Positions 32,864 through 41,518 of a stretch of DNA of 64,000 nucleotides are shown piece by piece (position 1 is the stretch's first letter; every line of letters begins with the position of its first letter). This DNA comes from Stutzerimonas stutzeri KOS6. GTDB taxonomy: Bacteria; Pseudomonadota; Gammaproteobacteria; Pseudomonadales; Pseudomonadaceae. The stretch is from contig NZ_KK020676.1 in NCBI RefSeq assembly GCF_000307775.2, positions 1,710,576-1,774,575 on the forward strand. Direction: 5' to 3'. The notes under the pieces were generated by a model. That model was not told the DNA's origin, did not search any database, and was given only the letters and a program-made list of their open reading frames with translations. The translations under genes were made by a program, and so were the position numbers.

Positions 32864-34096
32864 ATGGGTGCATTGAATGGGATTCGGGTGCTGGACCTGA
32901 GTCGTGTATTGGCGGGTCCCTGGTGCGGTCAGGTTCTGGCCGACCTGGGCGCTGAAGTGATCAAGGTCGAGCGCCCGCGCGTGGGCGACGATACCCGTGG
33001 CTGGGGCCCGCCCTACATGAAAACCCCGGACGGCGAGAACAGCATCGAGGCGTCCTATTACCAGTCCGCCAACCGCAACAAGCTGTCGGTGGCCGTCAAC
33101 ATCGCCACGCCGGAAGGCCAGGAGCTGGTGCGCGCACTGGCTGCTACCTCTGACGTGCTGATCGAGAACTACAAGGCAGGCTCGCTGGCCAAGTACGGTC
33201 TGGATTACGCCAGCCTGTCCCAGATCAATCCGCGTCTGGTGTACTGCTCGATCACCGGCTTTGGCCAGACCGGCCCGCGCGCCGAGGAGCCCGGCTACGA
33301 CTTCATCATCCAGGGCATGGGTGGCCTGATGAGCGTCACCGGCGAGAAGGACGGTGTGCCGGGTGCCGGTCCGCAGAAGGTAGGCGTGGCCGTGGCCGAC
33401 GTGATGACCGGCCTGTATTCGACCGTCGCCATCCAGGCCGCGCTGCTGGCCCGTGAGAAGACCGGCCGCGGCCAGCACTGCGACATGGCGCTGCTGGACG
33501 TACAGGTGGCGGCCCTGGGCAACCAGAGCCAGAACTACCTGAGCACCGGCCGCTCGCCGGGGCGCCAGGGCAATGCCCACGTGAACATCGTGCCGTATCA
33601 GGTGTTCACTGCCAGCGACATGGATTTCATCATCGCCTGCGGCAACGACACCCAGTTCGTCGCCCTGTGCGATGCCATCGGCCTGCCAGAACTGCCGCTG
33701 GACCCGCGCTTCACCAGGAACGCCGATCGCGTGCGCAACCGCGAGGCCATCGTCGGGTTGCTCGCCGAACGCTTCCTGAAGGATACCGCCGACAACTGGG
33801 TCAGCCGGATCCACGCGGCAAAGGTGCCGGTCGGCGTGATCAACGACATCGGCCGTGCCCTGGCCGAGCCGCAGGTGCTGGCCCGCGACATGCTGGTCAA
33901 CATCCCGCACGCCATGAACCCGGACTTCAGGATGGTCGGCAGCCCGGTGAAGCTTTCCGATACCCCGGTCGAGTACCAGCGGCCGGCACCGATGCTCGGC
34001 GAACACACGGAGCAGGTGCTGAAGTCCCGGCTTGGGCTTTCGGCCGATGCGCTGGAGGTTCTGAAAAGCAAGGGGGTCATCGAGCAACTCGAATAG
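32864..34096 (+). CDS. CaiB/BaiF family (class III) CoA-transferase
   Basis: Moves CoA between carboxylates. The 410-residue protein has the family N terminus GIRVLDLSRVLAGPWCGQVL and the catalytic aspartate Asp179 in VGVAVADVMTG, with GFGQTGPRAEEPGYDF upstream. In this operon it would activate the imported acid, using succinyl-CoA (made by the thiolase step) as donor; that is inference. Succinyl-CoA:glutarate and similar dicarboxylate CoA-transferases belong to this family. No acyl-CoA ligase is present in the cluster, consistent with activation by this enzyme. Confidence 0.9.
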   Translation: MGALNGIRVLDLSRVLAGPWCGQVLADLGAEVIKVERPRVGDDTRGWGPPYMKTPDGENSIEASYYQSANRNKLSVAVNIATPEGQELVRALAATSDVLIENYKAGSLAKYGLDYASLSQINPRLVYCSITGFGQTGPRAEEPGYDFIIQGMGGLMSVTGEKDGVPGAGPQKVGVAVADVMTGLYSTVAIQAALLAREKTGRGQHCDMALLDVQVAALGNQSQNYLSTGRSPGRQGNAHVNIVPYQVFTASDMDFIIACGNDTQFVALCDAIGLPELPLDPRFTRNADRVRNREAIVGLLAERFLKDTADNWVSRIHAAKVPVGVINDIGRALAEPQVLARDMLVNIPHAMNPDFRMVGSPVKLSDTPVEYQRPAPMLGEHTEQVLKSRLGLSADALEVLKSKGVIEQLE

Positions 34097-34201
34097 CCCA
34101 TCTCGTCCACCGGTACGGGCTCACTGCCCGAGCCGGACGTCCAACCGGTCATGTCGCGGCATGCACCGGATCAGCAAATACCCAACCATAAGAGAGACAA
34201 T

Positions 34202-35188
34202 ATGAACAAGCTGATGAAAATGCTGGTGGCGGCAAGCACCGCCGTATTCCTTCCGCTGATGGCCTCGACTGCCCAGGCTGCCGACTGGCCGGCCAAAAAC
34301 ATCACGCTGGTCGTTCCGTATGCCGCTGGCGGCTCCACGGATATCCTGTCCCGTCGGGTGGCCGACCTGCTGGGCACCGAACTGGGTGTGACGGTGATCG
34401 TCGAGAACCGTCCGGGTGCCGGTACCACGGTTGCCACCGCGCAGCTGGCCCGGGTTTCCAAGCGCGATGCCGATTACCGCGTGCTGATGGCCTCGCCGGG
34501 GCACACCGTTGGCGCGAGCCTGTATCCGCTGTCCTATGACCCGGTAAAGGACTTCCGCTTCATTCAGAACGTCATCGACATCCCCAACGTCCTGGTCGTA
34601 CCGGCCAAGAGCAAGTTCCAGACCTTCCAGGAGTTTGTGCAGGCGGCTAAAACCGAGCAGCTCTCCTTCAGCTCGCCCGGCATCGGCAGCTCCATCCATA
34701 TGTCGGGTGAACTGTTCAAGGCCAAGATCGGCGCGCAGAACATGACTCACGTTCCGTTCCGTGGGAGCGGCGAGGCACTTCCGGCGCTGCTGGCCGGCGA
34801 CGTGGACTTCTCGTTCGAGAACCTGCCGACCGTGTACCCGATGATCAAGTCCGGGCAACTGCGAGTACTGGCTGTGACCACCAGCGAGCCGTCGCCCTTC
34901 CTGCCGGACGCGCCGACCGTGCAGTCCGTTGGCGCCGAGCAGGGGCTGTCTGACTTCGCGACCTCAGCCTGGTTCGGTCTCATCAGTAGCGAATCGATGT
35001 CCGACGAGGCCTACGGCAAGCTCCAGGCCGCGGTGGGCAGCGTCATGCAAGGCCAGGCGTTCAAGGACTTCCTGCCCCAGCTGGGCGCTGTCGCCGGCAA
35101 GGAGTCGGGTGACGCGTTCAAGGCCATGGTCGAGCGGGATATCAAGCAGTGGGCTGATCTGGTTGAAGCCGCCGGCCTCGGCGAATAA
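34202..35188 (+). CDS. Tripartite tricarboxylate transporter substrate-binding protein (Bug/TctC family)
   Basis: Periplasmic binding protein of a TTT transporter. The 328-residue precursor has a signal peptide ending at QAADWP (cleavage after about residue 27), then the family N terminus ITLVVPYAAGGSTDILSR and ENRPGAGTTVATAQLA. Bug proteins bind carboxylates; R. palustris AdpC of this family is reported to bind adipate. I start at the ATG 34202, since an upstream in-frame ATG at 34151 would put polar residues before the signal peptide. Followed by a hairpin, then tctB. Confidence 0.92.
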   Translation: MNKLMKMLVAASTAVFLPLMASTAQAADWPAKNITLVVPYAAGGSTDILSRRVADLLGTELGVTVIVENRPGAGTTVATAQLARVSKRDADYRVLMASPGHTVGASLYPLSYDPVKDFRFIQNVIDIPNVLVVPAKSKFQTFQEFVQAAKTEQLSFSSPGIGSSIHMSGELFKAKIGAQNMTHVPFRGSGEALPALLAGDVDFSFENLPTVYPMIKSGQLRVLAVTTSEPSPFLPDAPTVQSVGAEQGLSDFATSAWFGLISSESMSDEAYGKLQAAVGSVMQGQAFKDFLPQLGAVAGKESGDAFKAMVERDIKQWADLVEAAGLGE

Positions 35189-35205
35189 ACCACTGCAGCT
35201 TCGCA

Positions 35206-35228
35206 GGGCGTCGCCGCAGGCGACGCCC
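35206..35228 (+). other. Strong hairpin between tctC and tctB genes
   Basis: A perfect 10-bp GC-rich stem (35206-35215 with 35219-35228) with a 3-base loop GCA. It follows the binding-protein gene, a position where bacteria often keep a stabilising or partially terminating hairpin so that the binding protein is made in excess over the membrane subunits. No U-run follows. Confidence 0.65.
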
Positions 35229-35247
35229 CTGTCTGACTGGGTAGATT

Positions 35248-35760
35248 ATGAAAAACACGACTATTCGCCAGAGAGCGTCCAGGCTTGCCAGCGCCGATGC
35301 GGCTGTCAGCCTGATTCTGATCGCGACATCCCTTGCGTTTCTGTTTTATATGGTTCCGGAGTACATCGTGGAGCCTCGCCGGCTGCAGTCTCCTCTGCTG
35401 TCGCCGCTGATCCTTCCGCAGATCATGGGTTGGCTGATCCTGTTGCTCGGCATCGGCCTGGTGCTGGGCATGCTGTTCGGCCCGGAGCGCGCCCGGGTTG
35501 AACGCAACTCTCGCCTGCGTGATCTGCCGGTCCGCCAGTGGCTGCTGCCGATACTGGCCTTCGCCGTTTACTACTTCGGTTTCGAGCCGATCGGCGCGGC
35601 GGTATGCGGTGTGCTGGCCACCCTGTTGCTGTTCATCGCCATGGGCGTCAGGCGCATCGGCATCTATCTGCTGGGTGTCGCGATGCCGGTCGGCATCTGC
35701 CTGGCCTTCGACTATGGCCTGAATGTTCCCCTGCCTTACGGCTCTCTCTGGGGATATTGA
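35248..35760 (+). CDS. Tripartite tricarboxylate transporter small membrane subunit (TctB family)
   Basis: A 170-residue protein with four predicted transmembrane helices (around 18-36, 51-70, 93-112 and 118-150). It lies between the binding protein and the large permease, the standard tctCBA order. It is the poorly conserved small subunit, so the call depends largely on size, topology and position. Confidence 0.85.
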   Translation: MKNTTIRQRASRLASADAAVSLILIATSLAFLFYMVPEYIVEPRRLQSPLLSPLILPQIMGWLILLLGIGLVLGMLFGPERARVERNSRLRDLPVRQWLLPILAFAVYYFGFEPIGAAVCGVLATLLLFIAMGVRRIGIYLLGVAMPVGICLAFDYGLNVPLPYGSLWGY

Positions 35761-35783
35761 GTCCCGCCTGATGAGACTATGAA

Positions 35784-37259
35784 ATGGACCAGATCCTCGA
35801 GGTGCTCAGCCTTTTCCTGAGCGTGGAAAACATCCTGATGATCGCGCTCGGCGTGGTCATCGGCGTCGTGATCGGCGCCATTCCCGGGCTGACCGCAACC
35901 ATGGCGGTAGCCCTGGCCCTGCCGTTCACCTTCGGCATGGAGCCGGTCACCGCGATTCTGCTGCTGGTCGGGATCTACAAGGGCGGCATGTATGGCGGAT
36001 CGATCACCGCCATCCTGATCCGCACCCCCGGTTCCCCGGCATCGGCCAGCACCCTGCTGGACGGTTACCCGATGGCGCAGAAGGGTGAGGCCAAGAAGGC
36101 ACTGTCCATGGCGCTGTACGCGTCCTGCATCGCCGACTTCATCTCCAACCTGTCGCTGATCTTCCTGGCCGGCTACCTGGCCAAGCTGGCGCTGAGCTTC
36201 GGGCCGCCGGAATACTTCTGGCTGATCTGCTTCTCGCTGACCATCATCATCTCCGTATCCGGCGACTCGGTGATGAAAGGGCTGATCGCCGCGGCGTTGG
36301 GCGTGATCCTCGCGCTGGTGGGCATGGACCCGGTCTACGGCACCGAGCGCCTGACCTTCGACAACTACAACCTGATGGATCGCATCAACTTCATCCCGCT
36401 GTTGATTGGTCTGTTCGCCATTCCCGAAATCCTCGAGTTCTATCTGTCGCGCGCTCGTGAGCACATCCAGACCGCCGTGTCCGGTGCCGACGTGACCTGG
36501 CAGGAACTCAAGGGCAGCATGCGCAGCATCATTCGCGGCAGCTTCATCGGCGTGATCATCGGTGCGATTCCGGGTACCGGCGCGACTGCCGCCTCGTTCA
36601 TCTCCTATTCGGAAGCACGCCGCAACTCGCCCAACCGGGACAATTTCGGCAAGGGCGAAATCGAAGGTGTCGCCGCGGCCGAGGCGGGCAACAACGCAGT
36701 CGCCGGTGCGACCATGATTCCGCTGCTGTCGCTGGGCATCCCCGGCGACGTGATCACCGCGATCATCCTCGGCGCCTTCATGATCCATGGACTGACTCCC
36801 GGACCGATCCTGTTCCAGGAAAACATGAACCTGATCTACGCCCTGTTCTGCGGCATCATGCTCAGCTCCGTGGTGCTGTTCGGTACCGGCAAGCTGGCGA
36901 TCCGGTATTTCTCCCGCATTGCCGATGTGCCCAAGCAGATCCTGTTCCCCATCGTATTGATGTTCTGCATCTACGGCGCCTACGCCGTGAACAACAGCAC
37001 CTTCGATATCGCGGTCATGCTGGTGTTCGGCCTGGTCGGCTTCATCTTCAATCGCACCGGATTCGCCTCGGCGCCATTCCTGATCGGCTTCATCCTGGGG
37101 CCGATGCTGGAGGATAACTTCCGCCGCTCGCTGCTGATCAGCAACAACAATTTCGATGTGTTCGTTCGTGGCCCCATCGACTGGTTCTTCATCGCCCTGA
37201 CGGTGCTCTCCCTGGGCTTTGCCTTGCACCGCTACATACAATCGCTGCGCACCCATTGA
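35784..37259 (+). CDS. Tripartite tricarboxylate transporter large permease subunit (TctA family)
   Basis: A 491-residue permease with about twelve membrane segments. The two conserved inverted-repeat motifs are clear: GAIPGLTATMAVALALPF near residue 30 and IGAIPGTGATAASFISY near residue 260, plus GGMYGGSITAILIRTPGSPA. It completes a full secondary TTT uptake system driven by ion gradient. It starts 23 bases after tctB and is followed 39 bases later by etfB. Confidence 0.94.
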   Translation: MDQILEVLSLFLSVENILMIALGVVIGVVIGAIPGLTATMAVALALPFTFGMEPVTAILLLVGIYKGGMYGGSITAILIRTPGSPASASTLLDGYPMAQKGEAKKALSMALYASCIADFISNLSLIFLAGYLAKLALSFGPPEYFWLICFSLTIIISVSGDSVMKGLIAAALGVILALVGMDPVYGTERLTFDNYNLMDRINFIPLLIGLFAIPEILEFYLSRAREHIQTAVSGADVTWQELKGSMRSIIRGSFIGVIIGAIPGTGATAASFISYSEARRNSPNRDNFGKGEIEGVAAAEAGNNAVAGATMIPLLSLGIPGDVITAIILGAFMIHGLTPGPILFQENMNLIYALFCGIMLSSVVLFGTGKLAIRYFSRIADVPKQILFPIVLMFCIYGAYAVNNSTFDIAVMLVFGLVGFIFNRTGFASAPFLIGFILGPMLEDNFRRSLLISNNNFDVFVRGPIDWFFIALTVLSLGFALHRYIQSLRTH

Positions 37260-37298
37260 TCGCCACCACCCCCGTGGTGCCTGCAATCGGAGACATTC

Positions 37299-38024
37299 AT
37301 GAAAATACTGGTAACCGTCAAACGAGTGGTCGATTACAACGTCAAGGTTCGCGTCAAGGCGGACAATTCCGGCGTCGATCTCGCCAACGTCAAGATGTCG
37401 ATGAACCCCTTCTGCGAAATCGCCGTGGAAGAAGCCGTACGCCTGAAAGAGAAGGGCGTGGCGAGCGAAATCGTCGTCGTCTCCATCGGTCCGAGCGCTG
37501 CCCAGGAGCAGCTGCGCACCGCGCTGGCACTGGGTGCCGATCGCGCCGTGCTGGTCGAGTCCAATGACGAGCTGAACTCGCTGGCGGTCGCCAAGCTGCT
37601 CAAGGCCGTGGTCGACAAGGAGCAGCCGCAACTGGTCATCCTCGGCAAGCAGGCCATCGACAGCGACAGCAACCAGACCGGCTATGCCCAGGGTACCTTC
37701 GCCTCCAAGGTGGAAGTGGCGGGCGACAAGGTCAACGTGACCCGCGAAATCGACGGCGGCCTGCAGACCGTCGCGCTCAGCCTGCCGGCGATCGTGACCA
37801 CCGACCTGCGCCTGAACGAGCCGCGCTACGCGTCGCTGCCGAACATCATGAAGGCCAAGAAGAAGCCGCTGGAAGTGCTGACCCCGGATGCACTGGGCGT
37901 CGCCACCGCTTCCACCGTGAAGACCCTCAAAGTCGAAGCACCGGCTGCCCGCAGCGCCGGCATCAAGGTCAAGTCCGTGGCTGAACTGGTCGAGAAACTG
38001 AAGAACGAGGCGAAGGTAATCTAA
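37299..38024 (+). CDS. etfB: Electron transfer flavoprotein beta subunit
   Basis: Smaller subunit of the ETF heterodimer, which takes electrons from acyl-CoA dehydrogenase and passes them to ETF-ubiquinone oxidoreductase. The 241-residue protein begins [17 protein letters not shown] and carries the signature [17 protein letters not shown] and [18 protein letters not shown]. It sits last but one in the catabolic operon and its stop directly abuts the etfA ATG. Confidence 0.95.
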   Translation: MKILVTVKRVVDYNVKVRVKADNSGVDLANVKMSMNPFCEIAVEEAVRLKEKGVASEIVVVSIGPSAAQEQLRTALALGADRAVLVESNDELNSLAVAKLLKAVVDKEQPQLVILGKQAIDSDSNQTGYAQGTFASKVEVAGDKVNVTREIDGGLQTVALSLPAIVTTDLRLNEPRYASLPNIMKAKKKPLEVLTPDALGVATASTVKTLKVEAPAARSAGIKVKSVAELVEKLKNEAKVI

Positions 38025-38954
38025 ATGACGATCCTGGTTATCGCTGAACACAACAACGCCGTCCTCGCGGCCGCGACCCTGAACACCGTTGCTGCCGCTG
38101 CCAAGATCGGTGGCGACATCCACGTACTGGTAGCCGGCAGCGGTTGCGCTGCCATCGGCGAGGCCGCCGCGCAGATCGAAGGCGTGGCCAAGGTACTGGT
38201 TGCCGATGACGCAGCCTATGCCAACCAACTGCCGGAAAACGTCGCGCCGCTGATTGCCGATCTGGCGAAGGATTACAGCCATGTGCTGGCGGCTGCCACC
38301 ACCAACGGCAAGAACTTCCTGCCGCGCGTCGCCGCCCAGCTGGACGTCGACCAGATCTCCGAGATCATCGCGGTTGAAAGCGCCGATACCTTCAAGCGCC
38401 CGATCTATGCCGGTAACGCCATCGCGACCGTGCAGTCCAGCGCCGCGATCAAGGTCATCACCGTGCGTGCGACCGGCTTCGATGCCGTGAATGCCACCGG
38501 CGGTTCGGCTGCGGTCGAGCAGATCTCCGGCACCGGCGACGCCGGCACGTCCGCCTTCGTCGGCGAAGAGCTGGCCAAGTCGGATCGTCCGGAGCTGACC
38601 GCTGCCAAGATCGTCGTTTCCGGTGGTCGCGGCATGCAGAACGGCGACAACTTCAAGCACCTGTACTCGCTGGCCGACAAGCTCGGCGCGGCAGTCGGCG
38701 CCTCGCGTGCCGCAGTCGACGCCGGTTTCGTGCCGAACGACATGCAGGTCGGCCAGACCGGCAAGATCGTCGCACCGCAGCTGTACATCGCGGTCGGTAT
38801 CTCCGGTGCCATCCAGCACCTGGCCGGCATGAAGGACTCCAAGGTGATCGTCGCGATCAACAAGGACGAGGAAGCGCCGATCTTCCAGGTGGCCGACTAC
38901 GGCCTGGTGGGCGACCTGTTCGAGATCGTGCCGGAGCTGGAAAAAGTCATCTAA
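38025..38954 (+). CDS. etfA: Electron transfer flavoprotein alpha subunit
   Basis: FAD-binding ETF subunit. The 309-residue protein has the C-terminal FAD signature [16 protein letters not shown] with [20 protein letters not shown], and [10 protein letters not shown]. It begins immediately after etfB, with no gap. Whether this is the only etfBA pair of the genome or a pathway-dedicated copy cannot be told from this window. Confidence 0.95.
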   Translation: MTILVIAEHNNAVLAAATLNTVAAAAKIGGDIHVLVAGSGCAAIGEAAAQIEGVAKVLVADDAAYANQLPENVAPLIADLAKDYSHVLAAATTNGKNFLPRVAAQLDVDQISEIIAVESADTFKRPIYAGNAIATVQSSAAIKVITVRATGFDAVNATGGSAAVEQISGTGDAGTSAFVGEELAKSDRPELTAAKIVVSGGRGMQNGDNFKHLYSLADKLGAAVGASRAAVDAGFVPNDMQVGQTGKIVAPQLYIAVGISGAIQHLAGMKDSKVIVAINKDEEAPIFQVADYGLVGDLFEIVPELEKVI

Positions 38955-38969
38955 GTTGTAAGGCAAACC

Positions 38970-39039
38970 GCCCTGCGCTAGCGGAGCCTCGTTCCTCGTG
39001 CTGACTTGTCAGACGAGAGCGATGCAATGCGCGCAGGGC
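38970..39039 (+). other. Nested stem-loops downstream of etfA
   Basis: Outer arms GCCCTGCGC (38970-38978) and GCGCAGGGC (39031-39039) enclose an inner hairpin of CTCGT-CTGAC (38995-39005, one bulged G) with GTCAG-ACGAG (39008-39017). There is no U-run. It could be the 3' end structure of the catabolic operon. Confidence 0.45.
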
Positions 39040-39186
39040 GCTTGCCGTTCGCGAAAGCCCCTGCTTGAAAAACCAACGATGAACGCGTCGGGCGCGTATG
39101 GCGAGCGCGCCAGGCCTGGCGGTTCGCCAGCACGCTCTGCTTCCTCTCTTCATAAATCTTCCTCCGTCCACTTGGCCGCTGTAGAG
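39040..39186. other. Non-coding spacer left of the island boundary
   Basis: About 150 bases between the nested stem-loops and the left att-like repeat. I see no gene here. Confidence 0.4.
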
Positions 39187-39213
39187 CGAACCGTGGACCA
39201 AGGGATTATGAGT
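39187..39213 (-). repeat. Left att-like repeat: copy of part of tRNA-Ile2(CAU)
   Basis: These 27 bases match the tRNA segment at 45759-45785 with one mismatch (G for A at 39202) and in the same orientation. The shared stretch runs from the anticodon loop to the T arm. tRNA-targeting integrases leave such copies at the far border of an island. Outside the match on the left the sequence diverges at once instead of continuing to the tRNA 3' end, so the border is decayed or composite. Confidence 0.75.
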
Positions 39214-39505
39214 TGCCTAGAAACGCTGCAAGTCCAGTGAAATCGGGCGTAGCTTAGCGCAGGTACAGTTAGCTGAAAGCAGCGTCGTAGAGCGGGTTAA
39301 TCGCAATTTAGCGAAATCTGTAAAAGCTGGGCACTGTACCGCCAGTGTACTGTTTTTTGTACCGTTGAGTCTTCAGGAGCCAGCTGTTCGCCATAGTGAG
39401 CCTTAGCTGCATCGTCGGTTCGCGGCCCTCTGGCAGCATTAGTCAGGGTGCTTGCTCGCTCTACTGAGCAATACGAGCAAGCGCCGCATACGCCAGTTCA
39501 GGTCT
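39214..39505. other. Left arm of the island, no gene
   Basis: About 290 bases between the att-like repeat and the ATPase stop codon. It has the look of an att arm (short repeated GTAC-containing stretches such as GTACCGCCAGTGTAC at about 39337-39351). It also holds a hairpin GCTTGCTCG / CGAGCAAGC (39450-39458 with 39474-39482) that could end the minus-strand operon, though it lacks a U-run. No integrase coding could be found. Confidence 0.45.
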
Positions 39506-41518
39506 TTACTCTATCTCAGGAGGGAAGGGTTCCTTGTTATCAACCGAGTCCCAATCATCAATAAGACCGGTTGGCAGTCCATTGATACCGTTTGATCTAT
39601 AGTGTGCTATTTCAAATCCTTGGATCTCGTAGGCAACGTTGTGTGGAATGTCGTTGTCAACCAAGATGATTTGGCAAAGCTTATTGTTCTCGTCGAATGT
39701 CTCAGCGGTTTTAATTAAGGCTTCGAATAGGTTTTTGTACTTTTCTGGATCTGCTACCCCGTCGATATCGTCAAAGGTTTCTAGCTGGCTTTCCTTTGCG
39801 CTCTCGGGAGTTTTTCCGAGAAACTTCCCTACGGTGTCAATCATAAGCAATCCGGGGATGTTTGTATCTTTGCGTAATTTCTGGGACAAGATTGATGCAA
39901 GGTATCCAATGGATACAATCGTTCTGAGTCCGCCTGAATTAATCTTTCGATATTCAGTATTTCTCACCAATGGGAAAAATGTTCTGTTGTCTATTCCTAC
40001 GCCATAGTGATTTTTTATTTTGATTTCTTTTATAAAATCATTGAGATCTATGCCTAGGTCTTTGATAACGCCCTCTAGGGAGGGGGAGTTTTTCTTAAGT
40101 TCCTCTAGTTTGATTTTTAGGTTTTCGATAGTTCCGGCTAAACGGCCAATTTGGTCGGCGATGGCTGTTTGCGTATTTCGCACGCGCAAAGAGTGAACTG
40201 CTCTTGCTCTACGTTCATCAAGCTGTGCTAATTCCGAAATTACCGCATCTCGCTCAGCTAGGTATGGAGATATAGAGCTCTTGAGCTCTTCATCTATCAT
40301 TTCTCGAGCTCTGCTTTTCTCTGCATATAGCTCTGCAAGCAACGAGTTGGTTGTCTCTAGGTCTGCTCTGTTTTCGGAAATTAGTTGTTTTAGATCTTTT
40401 GTTCTGCGTGTAATTGACGTCAGTTCGCCTTTTAGACGGCTGTCGGTCGGAATATCAAATTTCTCAGATATTTTTTGGATGGAAATGGTGGTCTCGCAGA
40501 TTGGGCAGTTGGTCTGCTCGCTCACATCTCTGCCGATAATTTCTTTGGAGGATAATCCGGCTTTGATGCGCTCGATATCATTCTGGTAATCATTGAGGAG
40601 TCGAGAAAATCGTTCAATGTTTCTCAGGTTAGATTGTCGATTACTTTCCTGTTGTTCGATATTCAAATTGATGGTGTTGAGTGCGTCCTTAAGACCTTCG
40701 TAGAGTTCACTGTCACTGGTCGTTCTCTTGTTTAGGTCGGAAAGCTGTTCTTTGAATTCGTTTTTGATTGCGTCGATGTTACTTATTTCTTCATCGAGTA
40801 CCTGGGGGCTTTTGAATTCTGTTTGGCTCAAGAATGCGCTTACAGCAGAGTATTGGCTGGCTAGCTGTGTTTTCTCCTGTGTCTTCTTAGAGATGTCAAC
40901 CTCAAGCTCAGAGATGCTTGAGTCTAAAACGTTAAAGATGTATTTGAATACTTCTCTGTTCTTTGTTTCAAGTACAGGATTTCCGATGTTCAGCATATGT
41001 GTACTGCCGACATCATCTTGATCGAGATACATAAATTTGAAGAGATCGAGGAAGCTCAATCTTGCAGTCTCAGAGGAGTCCTTCGTCGGCGCTTGCTTTA
41101 TGCGGACAGAAGGGAACTCTAAGGCTTCAAGCAAGAAGTCAGAGAGGCTTTTATTTTGTTCGTCCCCTTTGGTTACGCTGGATTTGTATTTTTCTGGAAA
41201 TGTGGTGAATATTTTGGTTAGTTCGCAAGAGTAAACATCCACGTCTCTTGATGCGTTGAATAAATCGCGGCTTATGCAGTAGGGGAGACCGTTAATCTGT
41301 AGTTCGAGTGTGGCGTATTTGACAGAGGAGGTTATCTCTTTGTCGAGTTTGACTTCTTTTCCGCCAAGAAGGTAATAAACAAGGCGGAGAGTGCTTGACT
41401 TGCCCGTGTCAGCATCTCCGTAAATAATATTAATTCCTGGATGGAAAGGAACTCTATAGTCTTTCCTGTGGCCGTGAAGAACCAAGTTCTTGAGAAGAAG
41501 ACCTTGAGATGTGTCCAC
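39506..41518 (-). CDS. Rad50/SMC-like ABC ATPase of a probable ABC-3C system
   Basis: A 670-residue ATPase. It has Walker A GDADTGKSS (residues 34-42), a Q-loop-like YLDQDD near 167, two long coiled-coil arms (about 195-320 and 370-500) joined by a Rad50-type zinc hook CPIC (Cys338, Cys341), an ABC signature NSGGLRT (Ser528) and Walker B LLMIDTV (Asp561). The usual H-loop region reads ILVDNDIPHN. It is AT-rich relative to the chromosome. Its ATG overlaps the stop of the middle-component gene, so it is the third gene of a coupled operon. The ABC-3C assignment combines the ATPase type with the two partners. RecF/RecN repair ATPases are the main alternative. Confidence 0.82.
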   Translation of the reverse strand: MDTSQGLLLKNLVLHGHRKDYRVPFHPGINIIYGDADTGKSSTLRLVYYLLGGKEVKLDKEITSSVKYATLELQINGLPYCISRDLFNASRDVDVYSCELTKIFTTFPEKYKSSVTKGDEQNKSLSDFLLEALEFPSVRIKQAPTKDSSETARLSFLDLFKFMYLDQDDVGSTHMLNIGNPVLETKNREVFKYIFNVLDSSISELEVDISKKTQEKTQLASQYSAVSAFLSQTEFKSPQVLDEEISNIDAIKNEFKEQLSDLNKRTTSDSELYEGLKDALNTINLNIEQQESNRQSNLRNIERFSRLLNDYQNDIERIKAGLSSKEIIGRDVSEQTNCPICETTISIQKISEKFDIPTDSRLKGELTSITRRTKDLKQLISENRADLETTNSLLAELYAEKSRAREMIDEELKSSISPYLAERDAVISELAQLDERRARAVHSLRVRNTQTAIADQIGRLAGTIENLKIKLEELKKNSPSLEGVIKDLGIDLNDFIKEIKIKNHYGVGIDNRTFFPLVRNTEYRKINSGGLRTIVSIGYLASILSQKLRKDTNIPGLLMIDTVGKFLGKTPESAKESQLETFDDIDGVADPEKYKNLFEALIKTAETFDENNKLCQIILVDNDIPHNVAYEIQGFEIAHYRSNGINGLPTGLIDDWDSVDNKEPFPPEIE

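Noticed and set aside
35736..38966. 1076-codon minus-strand frame opposite tctA and etfBA
   Set aside because: Antisense to strongly conserved genes; the translated sequence is a Gly/Asp/His-rich artefact of GC bias.
39214..39505. Possible integrase remnant left of the ATPase gene
   Set aside because: Translating the minus strand gives only a short frame (about 28 codons) with no recombinase motif, so no gene is called.
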